64,000 bases of DNA from Mya arenaria (taxonomy: Eukaryota; Mollusca; Bivalvia; Myida; Myidae). The position numbers and the translations under genes are program-made. Below are positions 47,591 through 58,220 of this stretch, one piece after another (the first letter of the stretch is position 1; each line of letters opens with the position of its first letter). The stretch spans positions 27,082,634-27,146,633 of the forward strand of contig NC_069126.1 in assembly GCF_026914265.1 (NCBI RefSeq), given 5' to 3'. The notes under the pieces were generated by a model. That model was not told the DNA's origin, did not search any database, and worked only from the letters and a program-made list of their open reading frames with translations.

Positions 47591-50500
47591 GTAATAATAA
47601 CAATAATAATGATACCTTCGCAAAGTATTCTGCATTGACCGTTTGACCCTTTGGTACAACGTTGCTGAGAAGCATTCCCTGTCTATCCATGAACTTGATG
47701 AACATGTACTTGGCTCCAGACTTGTTTACTCTGGCTTTTTCCGGAGGTGGTGAAGAGGCTCCCTTCCAAACAGAGCATTGTTGCTTTGTCTCCGGATCGT
47801 AAAACCATAACCAGGTTTCATCGGTAGTAATGATCCGATTCATAAATTGTTCACCTTCCCGTGCATATCTTCGCAGAAATGCCTTTGAGTCACGCACACG
47901 TTTTTCTCTCTCGTCCTCACGTAACAATCGAGGGACCCATCTCGCACAAACTTTTCTCATGCCTAAATCGTCCGTTAAAATCCTTTGGACACTTCCGTAC
48001 CCCGCCCCGACAGTGCTTGCTTCCTCACTGACAGTCAAGCGGCGATCTACTTTGATGACTTTTTTCACCGACGTCACTAACGTGGTACCCCTCGTTTTCT
48101 TCCGTCCTCTTCCCTTATTGTCGTCTAAGGAATCTCGCCCTTCCCTATAGCGTTGGTGCCAGTTGAAGATTAATGAATGGCACACGGGCTGTTTCATTTT
48201 CGCCTCGGTCATCATTTTCATTGTCTGTGTCGGTGTTTTTCCCAATCCAACGCAAAAATCAGATAAAAAAAACGACTTTTAAACGGAAATTTGAACAGTA
48301 TGTTAGTTTGACATAAGGGTTATATGTAACGTAAATTGGCGGATTTTCCTAGACAAACGTGGAAGAAAAACATGTTGAAATAGAAAGATAAAAAAGGTTG
48401 TAAATGTAAATTTTAGACCGTACGCCGACTGTGCGTTCCCATTATTTTGAAGCCGTTATTTTTCAATATACATTTAATTTACAGACCTTAAATTCTTTTA
48501 GTCTGTGCAGAACACTTTGAATTATATATTTATGAATTTTTAAATGATTTAGGCAAAAAATGTAGAAAATATGTAAGAAGTCCACGTAATTCTGGATCAG
48601 CCCTCGTATAACTCTAATAACTCTATTAGTATAACTCTTTATGATCAATTTCAACCATAAAATACTTCACTTAAAACAATTCCAATATTTTTAAAACACC
48701 CCTGTTTTTGCACATTCCCATTTAGATGTTAGGGATTGGAAGAATCCCGTATAACACGTCTATTATTTTAGACTAGGCTAATCCAGGCACTCTTGCCTTT
48801 TACTTTTGACACCAGAAAATTAAATCTACCAGAAATTTTTTGCCCGGAGTGGTGATTAAAACCATGTGCCTTAAATAGAACATACATCCTATACTACTGG
48901 TATTGCTTGGCATCAAATTTTGATCCAGGTTCTGTGGCCTTTTACTCCTGTAAACACAGACCTGGTGTGGGGAACAAACCCACAACTGCTGGAACTCTTA
49001 CACGGCACTCTAGCCATTTGAGCTCACTGGTTGGCTGGTTCTTACCCACACATACTATACACTATAGTGTCGGAATATGGGCCAATTGTTTAGAACTTTA
49101 TTAAAGTTAACAGTGTTAATTGTTGCTAAAGAAATTTCTTGGACATAATTAAAAACCTACAATATTTTAACAATGTTTGAGACTACTGTTTTCAGCAGTA
49201 CCTGCTTTTATGAGAAGATCATAACGTAATTCAAGTTAACAATGATTTAAATTTGTTAACAAAGTTCTAAACAATCTGTCTATTGTTGTAACACTAAAAC
49301 AGTTACCTGTTTTACTAGACGTCAAAGTAGGCTTTATAAATTGACACCAGCCCTGAGTTCAGAAATGGGTGTTTTGTTTTGTATCCCTGTTGCATCATGC
49401 ATAAGCCACAATAATGCGTGTTAAGGGAACATTTGGAGATTTATTATGTTTTTTTAAGGAAGAGTCGCCAAAACAAAAAGTGTCAAAGACTCTGAAGCAG
49501 CTGTTTATATGGACTACATCATGCATAATATAGTCAAGGAAATGGTTAAATTTAATGAAAAGGTATATTTATTTGCTATCATTTTGAAGATGCTTTAATA
49601 GATCTGTAATGCTGCCCCAATGATGAACTTTAATATTGTATTTTTATGCAGGAGTTGTTACCACAATATCCAAACTGATAAAAGCGTGTGTTCTGAGGAT
49701 CACCCCTACTGCACTGTACTTCATACTGTCAGAAAAAGTTGTGAATGGGGGGATTCAAATTTGGTGTGAGCTGCCACAGGTAATGAGGCTTTTGCTGTTT
49801 TTACTCTTATCCTTCCTTTGGTCTCTATTTAAGCATGGGGCCTATGATTACAAACAGTCTCGAGTCTGAGTTCAGACTCTACTCAAAACTTACTATTTTT
49901 ATTTTGTTGATTTTTTATTCGAACAGAGCATTGATGGTGACGATCGCTGTGTGTATATTTACTATTTTTACTATAGCACTTTATTGTATGTTTCAACACC
50001 CTTCACACATATTTCGTGAAAAGAATGCAGAATATTTTTTGTTTACTTTTTTCATGTTTTAAAAAAATGCTTTCCTTAGCCTGAATCTAGACTCAAGACC
50101 ATTTCTAATTATAGCCCCAGGACATGTAACATAAAAATTGCATTTAAAGTTCTTTTTTAGTTACCAGTACATCTAAAATTGCAACCTCTAGTTTTTCAAT
50201 AACTTCATTCTCAATTTTGTGAAGGTTTTTAGCTCTACTGGCCAAAGGCCAGAAGAGCTTATGCGATGGTAATGTGTACGTAGTATGTGCATCCGTGCGG
50301 TCGTGCGTCCGTGCGGTCGTGCGTCTGTAAACAATTGCTTGTGAACACGATACAGTCTTCAGTTTTGATTGTATCTCGATGAAACTTGTACAGTATCTAG
50401 ATATCCATTAGAGCTCGGTTCCTTTCGAAAACCAGCCAGATCCGCCCATGAATGCCTAGATTATGGGCCATGAAAGTTTTAAAGAAATGCTTTCTATTTT

Positions 50501-53500
50501 TAGCCAGGTCTGCATGAGCGAATTCTATTTTTAGCCAAATTTACATGTATATGTTAATTCAAGTCTAGAGTTAAGGGAGACAATTTGCAAGTCTAAGATT
50601 TTGAGAGACAATTTGCTTTTTACTTCTGCAGTTGATTTTGTGAATTACTCTGCCTTGTTCTTGTTAAGCCCAAAGGCCATTTTTTAGCTTTAAGTTCTGT
50701 AGTTTGCGCATTCATCTTAACAAAATTGGTTGTGAATGTTTAAGTTATGCACCTGGTGTCATTACTGGCCACACCCAGGGTTCACAGGTTTAGTAAACAT
50801 AAATTTAGAAAGGTTTGAAAATCTTTTTGTGTGTTCGTGCATCCATCTCAGCACAATTGGTTGTGAATGTTTGTTCAAATTGATCAATGTTGTCCTAGGA
50901 TGCCCTTGACATTGACCTTTTGACCAACTTTTTTTAACTTTTAAAACTACAGAAAATTTTACTATGAGTACAGTTTTGAAAGCATTTTTTTTTTGTCAGA
51001 TGACTTTTACTTGGCACATATTAAAACAGTTCATGCAACTAATCTGCTTACAATACTTTCTGGGCTCAGATGTTGAACGTGCTACGTTTTCAGGTAACCC
51101 AAACACAAAACATAAACTATATGTCTGTTGTCTTTTACCCATACATACATGCTCTGGATTGATATGACCACAAAAGCCATGCCAGTAGAGCATAGGCCCT
51201 TTTGGGCCTCTTGTTTTATGAAGTGGCCTATTTAAAATGGTGGAACAAAGTAATATGACTTAATTTTGTACAAATTTACTTAAGTAAAGTAAAGAATCCA
51301 AATGAATCAACTCTAGTTGACATTCTACATTTAAATTATATTCAATGCCAGGGTCACTTCTTCGATGAGTATGCTATGGAGGGTGTGTCGGCAGAGGACA
51401 ACGAGATATACCTGGAGATGAGTCCAGAAAACCTTGTGAAGGCCCTGAAAACCGCCCAGGTGGCCAAGTGGGTGAAAATTAAGCTGACAAAGAAACACGC
51501 CCCTTGTCTGACTGTGGAGGTGGATCTGGTATGTTAATAAAGAAATTCAATGCATAATCCAATAAAGGGTCTGGTACTGTGTTTTTTTATAACCTAAAGT
51601 AATATTTGATACAAACAGCTGTTGAAGGACTTCGAAGGTTTCTTTGACTGCAAACCCTAAGACCGCAGTGATTTGAGCAAACCTCAGTTTTCCAGGGTGA
51701 TTCAAATGACAAAAATTTGCAATTTGACTTGCAGTTGCAGTTGACAAATTATTTTGATTTTAGGGGATTTTAAGGGATTTAGTGTACTTTTCAATACTTT
51801 CTCTATTTGCATTTATTCCATCCATATGCAGCCATTGTCAAATATCAAGCCAGTATTTCAGTGTCCAATTTATCATGCGGCATGTGTTGCCACATACAGC
51901 TGAATTTCACTGTGCGTGATGCCTCATAGATTTACTGTCGTATACAACATGATAACAAATATGTAATTATTTCAGCCAACTCAAGGTTCCAATTCGCGGG
52001 TGATGATGCATGACATTCTAGTGGGCGTAATGCCCATCCATTTACTGTGGTATACAATGAATAAGACAACAAAAATATGTAATTTGAGCGGACTCCTGGT
52101 GCCCATTCATCATTGATAAGTTCATAACACATGACATTCCAATGGACAAGGAGCCCCATACATTTATTGTGGTTAAAAACAATATAACAAACATGATTTT
52201 ATCAGTAGACTTGTGGTTGCCATTCACTGGTGGTGCCGCATACATTCACTGTTTTATGGAATATGATCAACAAGATATTATTTCAGCCTACTCTTGGTGC
52301 CCACTCGCTGGTGAGGATGATGACATTACCATGGAAAAGATGCCACATTCATTCACTGTTGTATGCAATATGATAAACAAGATATTATTTTAGCCAACAC
52401 TTGGTGCCCATTCACGGGTGGTTATGCACGACATTCCAGTGGGCGTGGTGCCCCGCAGACTCTGGGATGAGTACCAGGAGCCTGAGGTCCCACAGTTTGA
52501 TGTAAGAACTCCAGATGTAGCCTTGATAACACAGTCTTGATTTAAGTCTCAAGTGCAAAAAAATGCAAATTTTCATTTCATTGTAAATTTCCTTCAAGTT
52601 GAGTATTGATTGAAATTTTCTGAATTGAAGTACTATTTGGAGTTGTAAAATTATTAACATTTTTTGTAAAATAAATGGAATAAAGATGTTTCTTTGTTTT
52701 ATAGTAAAATTTGTTTCCTGAGTCTAATCATGAGCTCATCTTAGTAAAGTACATTCCTAAATTTTAAACAGACCTGTAAAAGCAATCTCCTTTAATACTA
52801 ATAGAGCAAATCATTTACATTCTTCATCGAGAAGATTTTCAGCAGGGTAGATTTCATATGATATGTTTTTGTAATAAAATTACAATCTCAGACCAAACTC
52901 ATAAAACCATATACTTCTTTTCAGGTCAGCATCATGATGCCGCAGATAAAAGTCCTACGCAGCGTAATTGACAAAATGAAGAATCTGAGCAATCAGCTGG
53001 TAAAATGTTCTTAATAAATTTCAGCTTGTCTGTTTTTTTAGGAAAAAAGTTTGGGTATTGTGATAGGTTGGTACCAATGTCTTTCGACTTCAACTTTAGT
53101 GATGTCTTAAAAATGGCTAAAGATATTCAAATGGAACTTGGTACACCTATTGCCATAGACAATATGCATATTTAAAGCAAGGCCAATAACCGTGACTTAA
53201 ATAACTGTTGAGTTATACCGGGCCTTTTTCTACTGAAAAACAACAGACCTGCATTGTTTTCTACTAAAGAAAAATAGACCTGCATTGGTTTCTAATAAAA
53301 AACCAGTACATGTGCTTTGGTGTTCTCTCCCCTGTGCTCTTTTTATGAAATATGATAATAACTTGCTGACATAATGATGTCATTGAAGAGAAAAAATGCC
53401 AGAACAGATTTAGGATTAATTGACACATTTTCAGGCAGATAAACTTTGCATTGGTCGAAATTAGCACAAACCAGCAAGCCCTGCATTGGTAAAACACTTT

Positions 53501-56500
53501 TGGAGCTTGCTCAAATGCTGGGTTTTATACGGCAGGGCTTGTTCAAAAATGTAATGTCAAGCAGTAGTATATGAATTCAGGCTTGTTCATCCCAAAGACT
53601 AATTTCAATGAATCATTAGGGTTTTAGCCAGGTTTTAAAAAGATTTTGAATATTATGATTTTGTCAGAAAATATTAGGAATTTGTGTTTAAGTGACTGGG
53701 TATGGTATGTCAAGTTTGTATGTTTTTATAGTTAATAAAAACTATTTGACAATCTTAAGCATTTCATTCTTAGAAGACAGAATGGTGCCAATGCTTGTCT
53801 ACATGAGGGCAGAAGCATGCTACCAAAGAGGACAGGGTGCAGCACCCTCCCACAACTCTTTAGCTAAAACCCTGATAGGTCATGCAGTCCCATAATTACG
53901 TTTAATGTACATTTTGTTATACATGTACTTCATGTCCTTCTAGAATTGAAAGATAAGCCAAATGGCAATTAAATCATTATCCTTTTTTTTTTATTTGTAT
54001 TGAAGAATGTTAGCTGAATATGAAACATTGATCTGGGACAGCTACATATATCTTCCTCGTTGAATTGTGTATGATAATGATTAAAATGTACAATTTTAGG
54101 TACTTTCAGCGAACAGACAGGGAGAATTGAAGGTTTCTGTGTCAACAGATATGGTGTCAGTTAGCACGCATTTCCAGGATCTTCTCAATCCAGCATCAAG
54201 TATGTGAAAGAACATGTATATACAATATATTTTTATGTCCCTACGAAAATGGGGGGCATGAAAATTTGCTCTTGCCCATCCGTCCCTGATTCTGTCCATA
54301 ATTTTTATGCGAACTTGTGTCACTCAAAACTCTAAAACTATATTACTTAGAGTAATGAACCTTAGGGTAATATAAATGAGGTGATGAAGTTGATCACATG
54401 GGGTTGCGTTTTCTGCTGCACTTAGTAAGGCCAGATTAATGGCCCTTGCAGTTGCCAAAACTTGCATATCTGAACTTGTGTTGCTCAAAACTCCAAAACA
54501 ATATCACCAGAGTCATTAAAGCTTAGGGGAATGTTGTTTTGGTTATGAAATTGTGCACCTAGGGGGTAATTTCCCGCTGCACATAGTAAAACCAGAGCAA
54601 TGACCCTTAAATTAGCAAAAATGGGCATATCTGGACTTTTGTTGATCAAAACTCCAAAACTATTTCGACTAGAATCATGAAACTTACAGGAATGTTATTA
54701 AGGCGATGAAGTTGTGCCCTTGGGGTTTGGTTCCCCTATGCACTAAGTTTAACTAGAGCATGGCCCTTGAATTAGCAAAAATTGGCAATTTTGAACTTGT
54801 TGTACTTATGTCGCTCATAATTTAAAAATTATTACTCATACACTCAAGAGGTCTTTCAGGAAGGTATTTGATGTTATTAAGTTGGGAAACTCATAATGAT
54901 GATGCACATTTTTTTGTGTGTAACAAACACGTTGTATGGGGGCATCCATGTCCGATGGACACATTTCTAGTTTATCAACTATCATACCATATCATATTGT
55001 AAAATCTTGACATTCATTGAATAATATGGGAGTGTCAGAAGTAATACTGAAAATGAACTTATTTATTTATATAAATCTAGACTTACAATTTCAGTCAAAC
55101 TAGTTGTTTTAAAATATATCTCAGACGGAGAATAAATGTTTGGAAAAGTTGAACATACATTCCCTGAAAATATGGCCCCTATATGTGGAACATGAAAATA
55201 ATGTGCTTTAATCTTTATACTTCTCACTTATTTCAATGTATTGTATGAGTTACAGAGACCAAATAAACACGCATGTTGACCTTCAAGAATTGGTCAAGAT
55301 CAGGATCTATAAATTAAAAATGGATTTGGCTTTGCTACTGAATGAGGAACTTAAATTTTTGAGAATAATGTCCTTTTCACAATTTTTTTAACCATTATTA
55401 TCAGGAGATGGGAGTGATGGAGACCAGTTGAATGCCCAAGTTGACCCAGAGGAGTTTGCCGAGGCCAGGATTGATGTACGCAAGTTCTCCCAATTTCTTG
55501 CCGGACAAGTTAGTCCAAGCCGAGTCATATGCAGTAAGAGGCTACATACATATTTTATGTTACTACATTCTACTGTATACAAATATACCTTGCAAAACTT
55601 GCTCAAGTTTAATGAAACCTTATGGCTATTGCATTTTGCTCTGAAGAGATTGTTAATTTGTACCTCCCTAACAGCGACTTTTTTCAGTTTCAACACTGTA
55701 AAAGAGTTTCATTTGTCATCACGCCTTTAAATGTGAGAAATTTGATTTAGTCAGTTGACATGAAACCAATGGTAAATGTACATGTATAGAGGTTTTGTTG
55801 GGTATGAGCCTGCCTCTTCAGTAGTAAGTTCCATGTGATATGTAAAAGTATGCATATTTCCCAATCAGAACGTCCTTGTCCCAATTTCAAAAATGGTGAA
55901 AAAGAACACTGACCTTGTTTTGGGAGCCTGAATGTGTTACCGTATTATATCATGTATAGGACGCTAGCATAGATAGGACGCAGGCAAAAAAATAGTTGAA
56001 AAAAACGAGTAAAAACCCTTAATATATAAGATAGGACGCAGCGGAAAAATGTCAAAATCGGAGCCGAAAAATTGAGGTTGGTAAAGTATTTATAACATAT
56101 ATTGAAGTAAAAAAAAATGTATATAAGGCATATTTCGATAACTGTCTTGTGTATTTCGTTAATTATCGTCGTATTTCGGTAATTTAGCATTTCGGTAATT
56201 TAGTGTACACAACAATGATATAAGTCTTGACATTTTGAGAACATTCACGCATATTATAAGACTTATACAAATGCTGTAATAGTCCCGACACGCCTTCTGA
56301 CTGACAATCAACCGTTGCAACCGTTCCGACATGCCTTCTGAATGACAGTCAACTGTTGCAAAACTGTGTAAAACTGATGGTAGTTGGCCTATTACAACCT
56401 TAAAGCCCTTTTTAACTGTTTAATCTTGGATCAATTATTTTAATCTTGGATCACTTATTTTTTTGTGTATTTAACACAACTGCTATTTAGGGATAAAATT

Positions 56501-58023
56501 AAGATGGACTATTGTTTAAGAATGAGGTCCACGATAATTGATTGTGAGTTATCAGAATCAGTTAATGATGTTGAGTATTCTTTAGAAATAGGAAAATAGT
56601 ATAGACAAACTGTAAAATTAATTTGGTATTTAGCTTATAAACAAATTTATCATTGATGAATATAAAACTAATAAACAAAACCCAGCATGAGATTTTTTGT
56701 TCATGTTTATTCATTGGGTATATACTTGTGAACATAAAAATGCAGCTTGTTATTCTTTTATACCACTAAGTTTTAAAAAAAAGATGTAATGAAAATTTTA
56801 TTTTGATTGCTTAATCGAAAATTGATTGAAATGGCTCAACCGATTATTTACAATGATTGATTTTGGATCAATTTTCAATCTCTAGAGGTATTGCAGTGAG
56901 ATGGTGTAGGTATATTAGCTATTGAAATCAATACTGTTGAACAAGTGCAGTGCATTGTAAATTCAAGTGCTTGCTTCAGTTTTAAGTGATTTGCATTGAA
57001 CTTGAATACATTTCATAAATATTTTGCGAATGCAATGCATTAGTCATGGTCACTTATAATTATCCATCTAATGTACCTAAACATAAATGAGTAATAGTAC
57101 AATTATTTTGTCTGCATTTTAAATTAACCATGAGGCGAAAATGTACTGTTACAGTAAGGATTAAGTTAAGGAATAATTAGGCCCCAATTTCTCGAAACTT
57201 CTTAAGCTTAATAGGCTTAAGTAGCTTATTACAATTCGCCGAAATACATACTTAAATTGAATTTTGATAAATTAAAAATAGTTTATTGTGATTATTATAA
57301 AGATAATTCCTATTTTATGTATACAAACTCTTAAAGAAGTAAATATTACACAAATTATTGAAAAACAAAAATAGTGAGCTTAGCTTAATCCTGTTATAAA
57401 GGACTTAAGAAGTTTCGAGAATTTGGAGCCAGAAAAGTGTTGAAAGAGGATTGAGAGCTTTCAGTTTCAGATTGCTGTTTAATTGTTAAGTGTGTTGTTT
57501 GCTGAGATTTGCATTAGAAAGAATAAAATATACATGTAGTATTACTATAAATATGTAACAGAAATAGTTAGAAGTACTTTTAAATGGGCATACTTGTTTT
57601 TCTTAGCTCTTTCAACAGGGTTTTAAGCCCCTTCTCCTTGCTTTCAGCCTGAATCCCTAAGGGCTAGTCCATTTAAACATATAACCTCGGGGGAAGACAC
57701 TTAAAATATACCACCCCCCTACAGAAGCAAATTTACCCCTTCTTGGTCCAAATTAGCGATAAAAGATACCATCCCATATACTTTTTTAAATGATTGCCTT
57801 CCCTCCATGGGTTATGTTTTACTGGAATAGCCCTAAGCACAAACCAAATTTTCAGGATTAGGGTTCTCAATCTGCTGTCAGCCCCAATTATGGCGTTAAG
57901 AAAACAATTTTTTGAACATATATATGTACAATTTCAGACATAGCTGACAACAGTGTGGTCCATTTCTACCTGATGAACGATGATGTCTCCCTGCAGTACT
58001 TCATGCCTGTGATGATCAGCTGA
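45960..58023 (+). CDS. HUS1: Checkpoint protein HUS1 (9-1-1 clamp subunit)
   Basis: HUS1 forms the ring-shaped RAD9-RAD1-HUS1 clamp, which is loaded at damaged DNA and activates ATR signalling in the nucleus. Coding exons are 45960-46011, 49652-49779, 51352-51528, 52394-52501, 52925-52999, 54100-54199, 55405-55533 and 57938-58023. All are GT-AG with consistent phases, giving 284 aa (human 280). The protein begins [20 protein letters not shown], matching the conserved HUS1 start MKFRAKIVD. It also has the conserved [20 protein letters not shown] and ends [20 protein letters not shown], another conserved block. Exon 1 is only 52 nt and is separated by 3.6 kb of intron filled with transposons, so it is easy to miss. 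Exon 4 is preceded by decayed copies of its own start. The gene is divergent from PCSK7. Confidence 0.97.
46190..46427 (-). mobile_element. tRNA-derived SINE-like element in HUS1 intron 1
   Basis: On the minus strand ttagctctgtttgttagagc resembles an A box and gtgttcgatcccc a B box. The flanking ccattaaccttttactagtt and agtccaaataatt are shared with the element at 5262-5460. Confidence 0.65.
47076..48245 (-). CDS. mariner transposase, interrupted by a 162-bp insert
   Basis: This is a DD34D transposase that cuts and joins transposon ends. The catalytic aspartates are visible: [17 protein letters not shown] and [10 protein letters not shown], with 34 residues between the second and third. The N-terminal helix-turn-helix region is present ([20 protein letters not shown]). 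The frame is 48245-47616 then 47453-47076, joined as EYFAK|VIRREL, across 47615-47454. No in-frame ATG is visible at the family-typical N-terminus: the frame runs upstream through [13 protein letters not shown] without a start, and 48245 is a TTG. The first methionines are MKMM near 48219. The C-terminus ([10 protein letters not shown]) is complete. All catalytic residues survive, but the missing start suggests it is inactive or uses a short N-terminus. Confidence 0.93.
47454..47615 (-). other. Intron-like insert in the mariner transposase
   Basis: The insert begins gtatcatt and ends ttctttataatccaaag, so it has GT-AG ends and a T-rich tract before the AG. It contains an (ATT)n microsatellite (47535-47605). 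The sequence AAGGT occurs at both borders. Removing 162 bases restores an uninterrupted transposase. Read through, it meets a stop (atatga). Confidence 0.8.
48945..49065 (-). mobile_element. tRNA-derived SINE head in HUS1 intron 1
   Basis: On the minus strand tgagctcaaatggctagagtgc resembles an A box and gtgggtttgttcccc a B box. It is a third, more diverged relative of the heads at 5262 and 46190. Confidence 0.6.
50229..51213. mobile_element. Non-autonomous element in HUS1 intron 2
   Basis: The left end is tagctctactggccaaaggc. The right end is gccagtagagcataggccc, an inverted match (gctctactggc). The left part carries gtgcggtcgtgcgtccgtgc repeats. No protein-coding content was seen. Confidence 0.7.
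51855..52387 (+). repeat. Tandem decayed copies of the HUS1 intron 3/exon 4 junction
   Basis: Four to five units of about 110 bp are each built from about 50 bp of intron end (atacaatatgataaacaaga tatt) plus about 58 bp of exon 4 start. Acceptor-like tatttcag|cc occurs at 51968-51975 and 52279-52288; in the other units the AG is damaged. The first copy still reads [20 protein letters not shown] beside the true [20 protein letters not shown]. The true exon begins at 52394. Confidence 0.93.
54225..54975. mobile_element. Interspersed element in HUS1 intron 6
   Basis: It begins ttttatgtccctacgaaaat ggggggcat and ends gggggcatccatgtccgatg gacacatttctag. The inside has about three diverged units (aaactccaaaactat ... 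cttagggtaat ... gatgaagttg). No coding content was seen. Confidence 0.6.
55950..56215. repeat. Repeat with ataggacgc motifs in HUS1 intron 7
   Basis: ataggacgcagg/cagcgg and ttcggtaatttag are each repeated within 270 bp. It is an unclassified interspersed repeat. Confidence 0.5.
57180..57432. mobile_element. MITE of about 250 bp in HUS1 intron 7
   Basis: The left end is ggccccaatttctcgaaact tcttaag. The right end is cttaagaagtttcgagaatt tggagcc. These are near-perfect inverted repeats. Degenerate relatives occur at about 34010-34130 and 37525-37590. Confidence 0.85.
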
Positions 58024-58220
58024 CCGACTTGTAGGTGTGGCTTAGCTGTGCTGACAATTCTATTATGAAATTTTATTGTTCTCCCTCGTTTGTTCTTAAG
58101 CATTTACTTGATATGACATTCATGTTTGAACTGTGATGTATTTATAACAAAATCTTAATATGGTGTCCAGTGTTCTCAATTAGAACTGGCTACTGGCCAA
58201 AATAAAGGGTTATAATGGTT
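58024..58220 (+). other. HUS1 3' UTR with poly(A) signal
   Basis: AATAAA lies at 58201-58206 (ggccaaaataaaggg), about 180 bp after the stop. Confidence 0.55.

Larger units (their letters stand above)
46853..48606 (-). mobile_element. mariner (IS630/Tc1-mariner) transposon
   Basis: Terminal inverted repeats are about 28 bp: cgagggttgatccagaatta at the left, and at the right the complement of cgagggctgatccagaatta. Both continue cgtggac and differ at few positions. TA flanks both ends (46851-46852 and 48607-48608), the standard mariner target. It contains one transposase gene on the minus strand. Confidence 0.95.
46428..48772. repeat. Dispersed repeat, copy 2 (interrupted by mariner)
   Basis: 46428-46850 matches 1-461 and about 48628-48772 matches 462-605. 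The copy was split by the mariner element; a short extra block (taactctaataactctatta) follows the insertion. It gives a direct comparison of filled and empty sites. Confidence 0.9.

Noticed and set aside
47830..48150. 106-codon plus-strand frame
   Set aside because: It is antisense to the mariner transposase.
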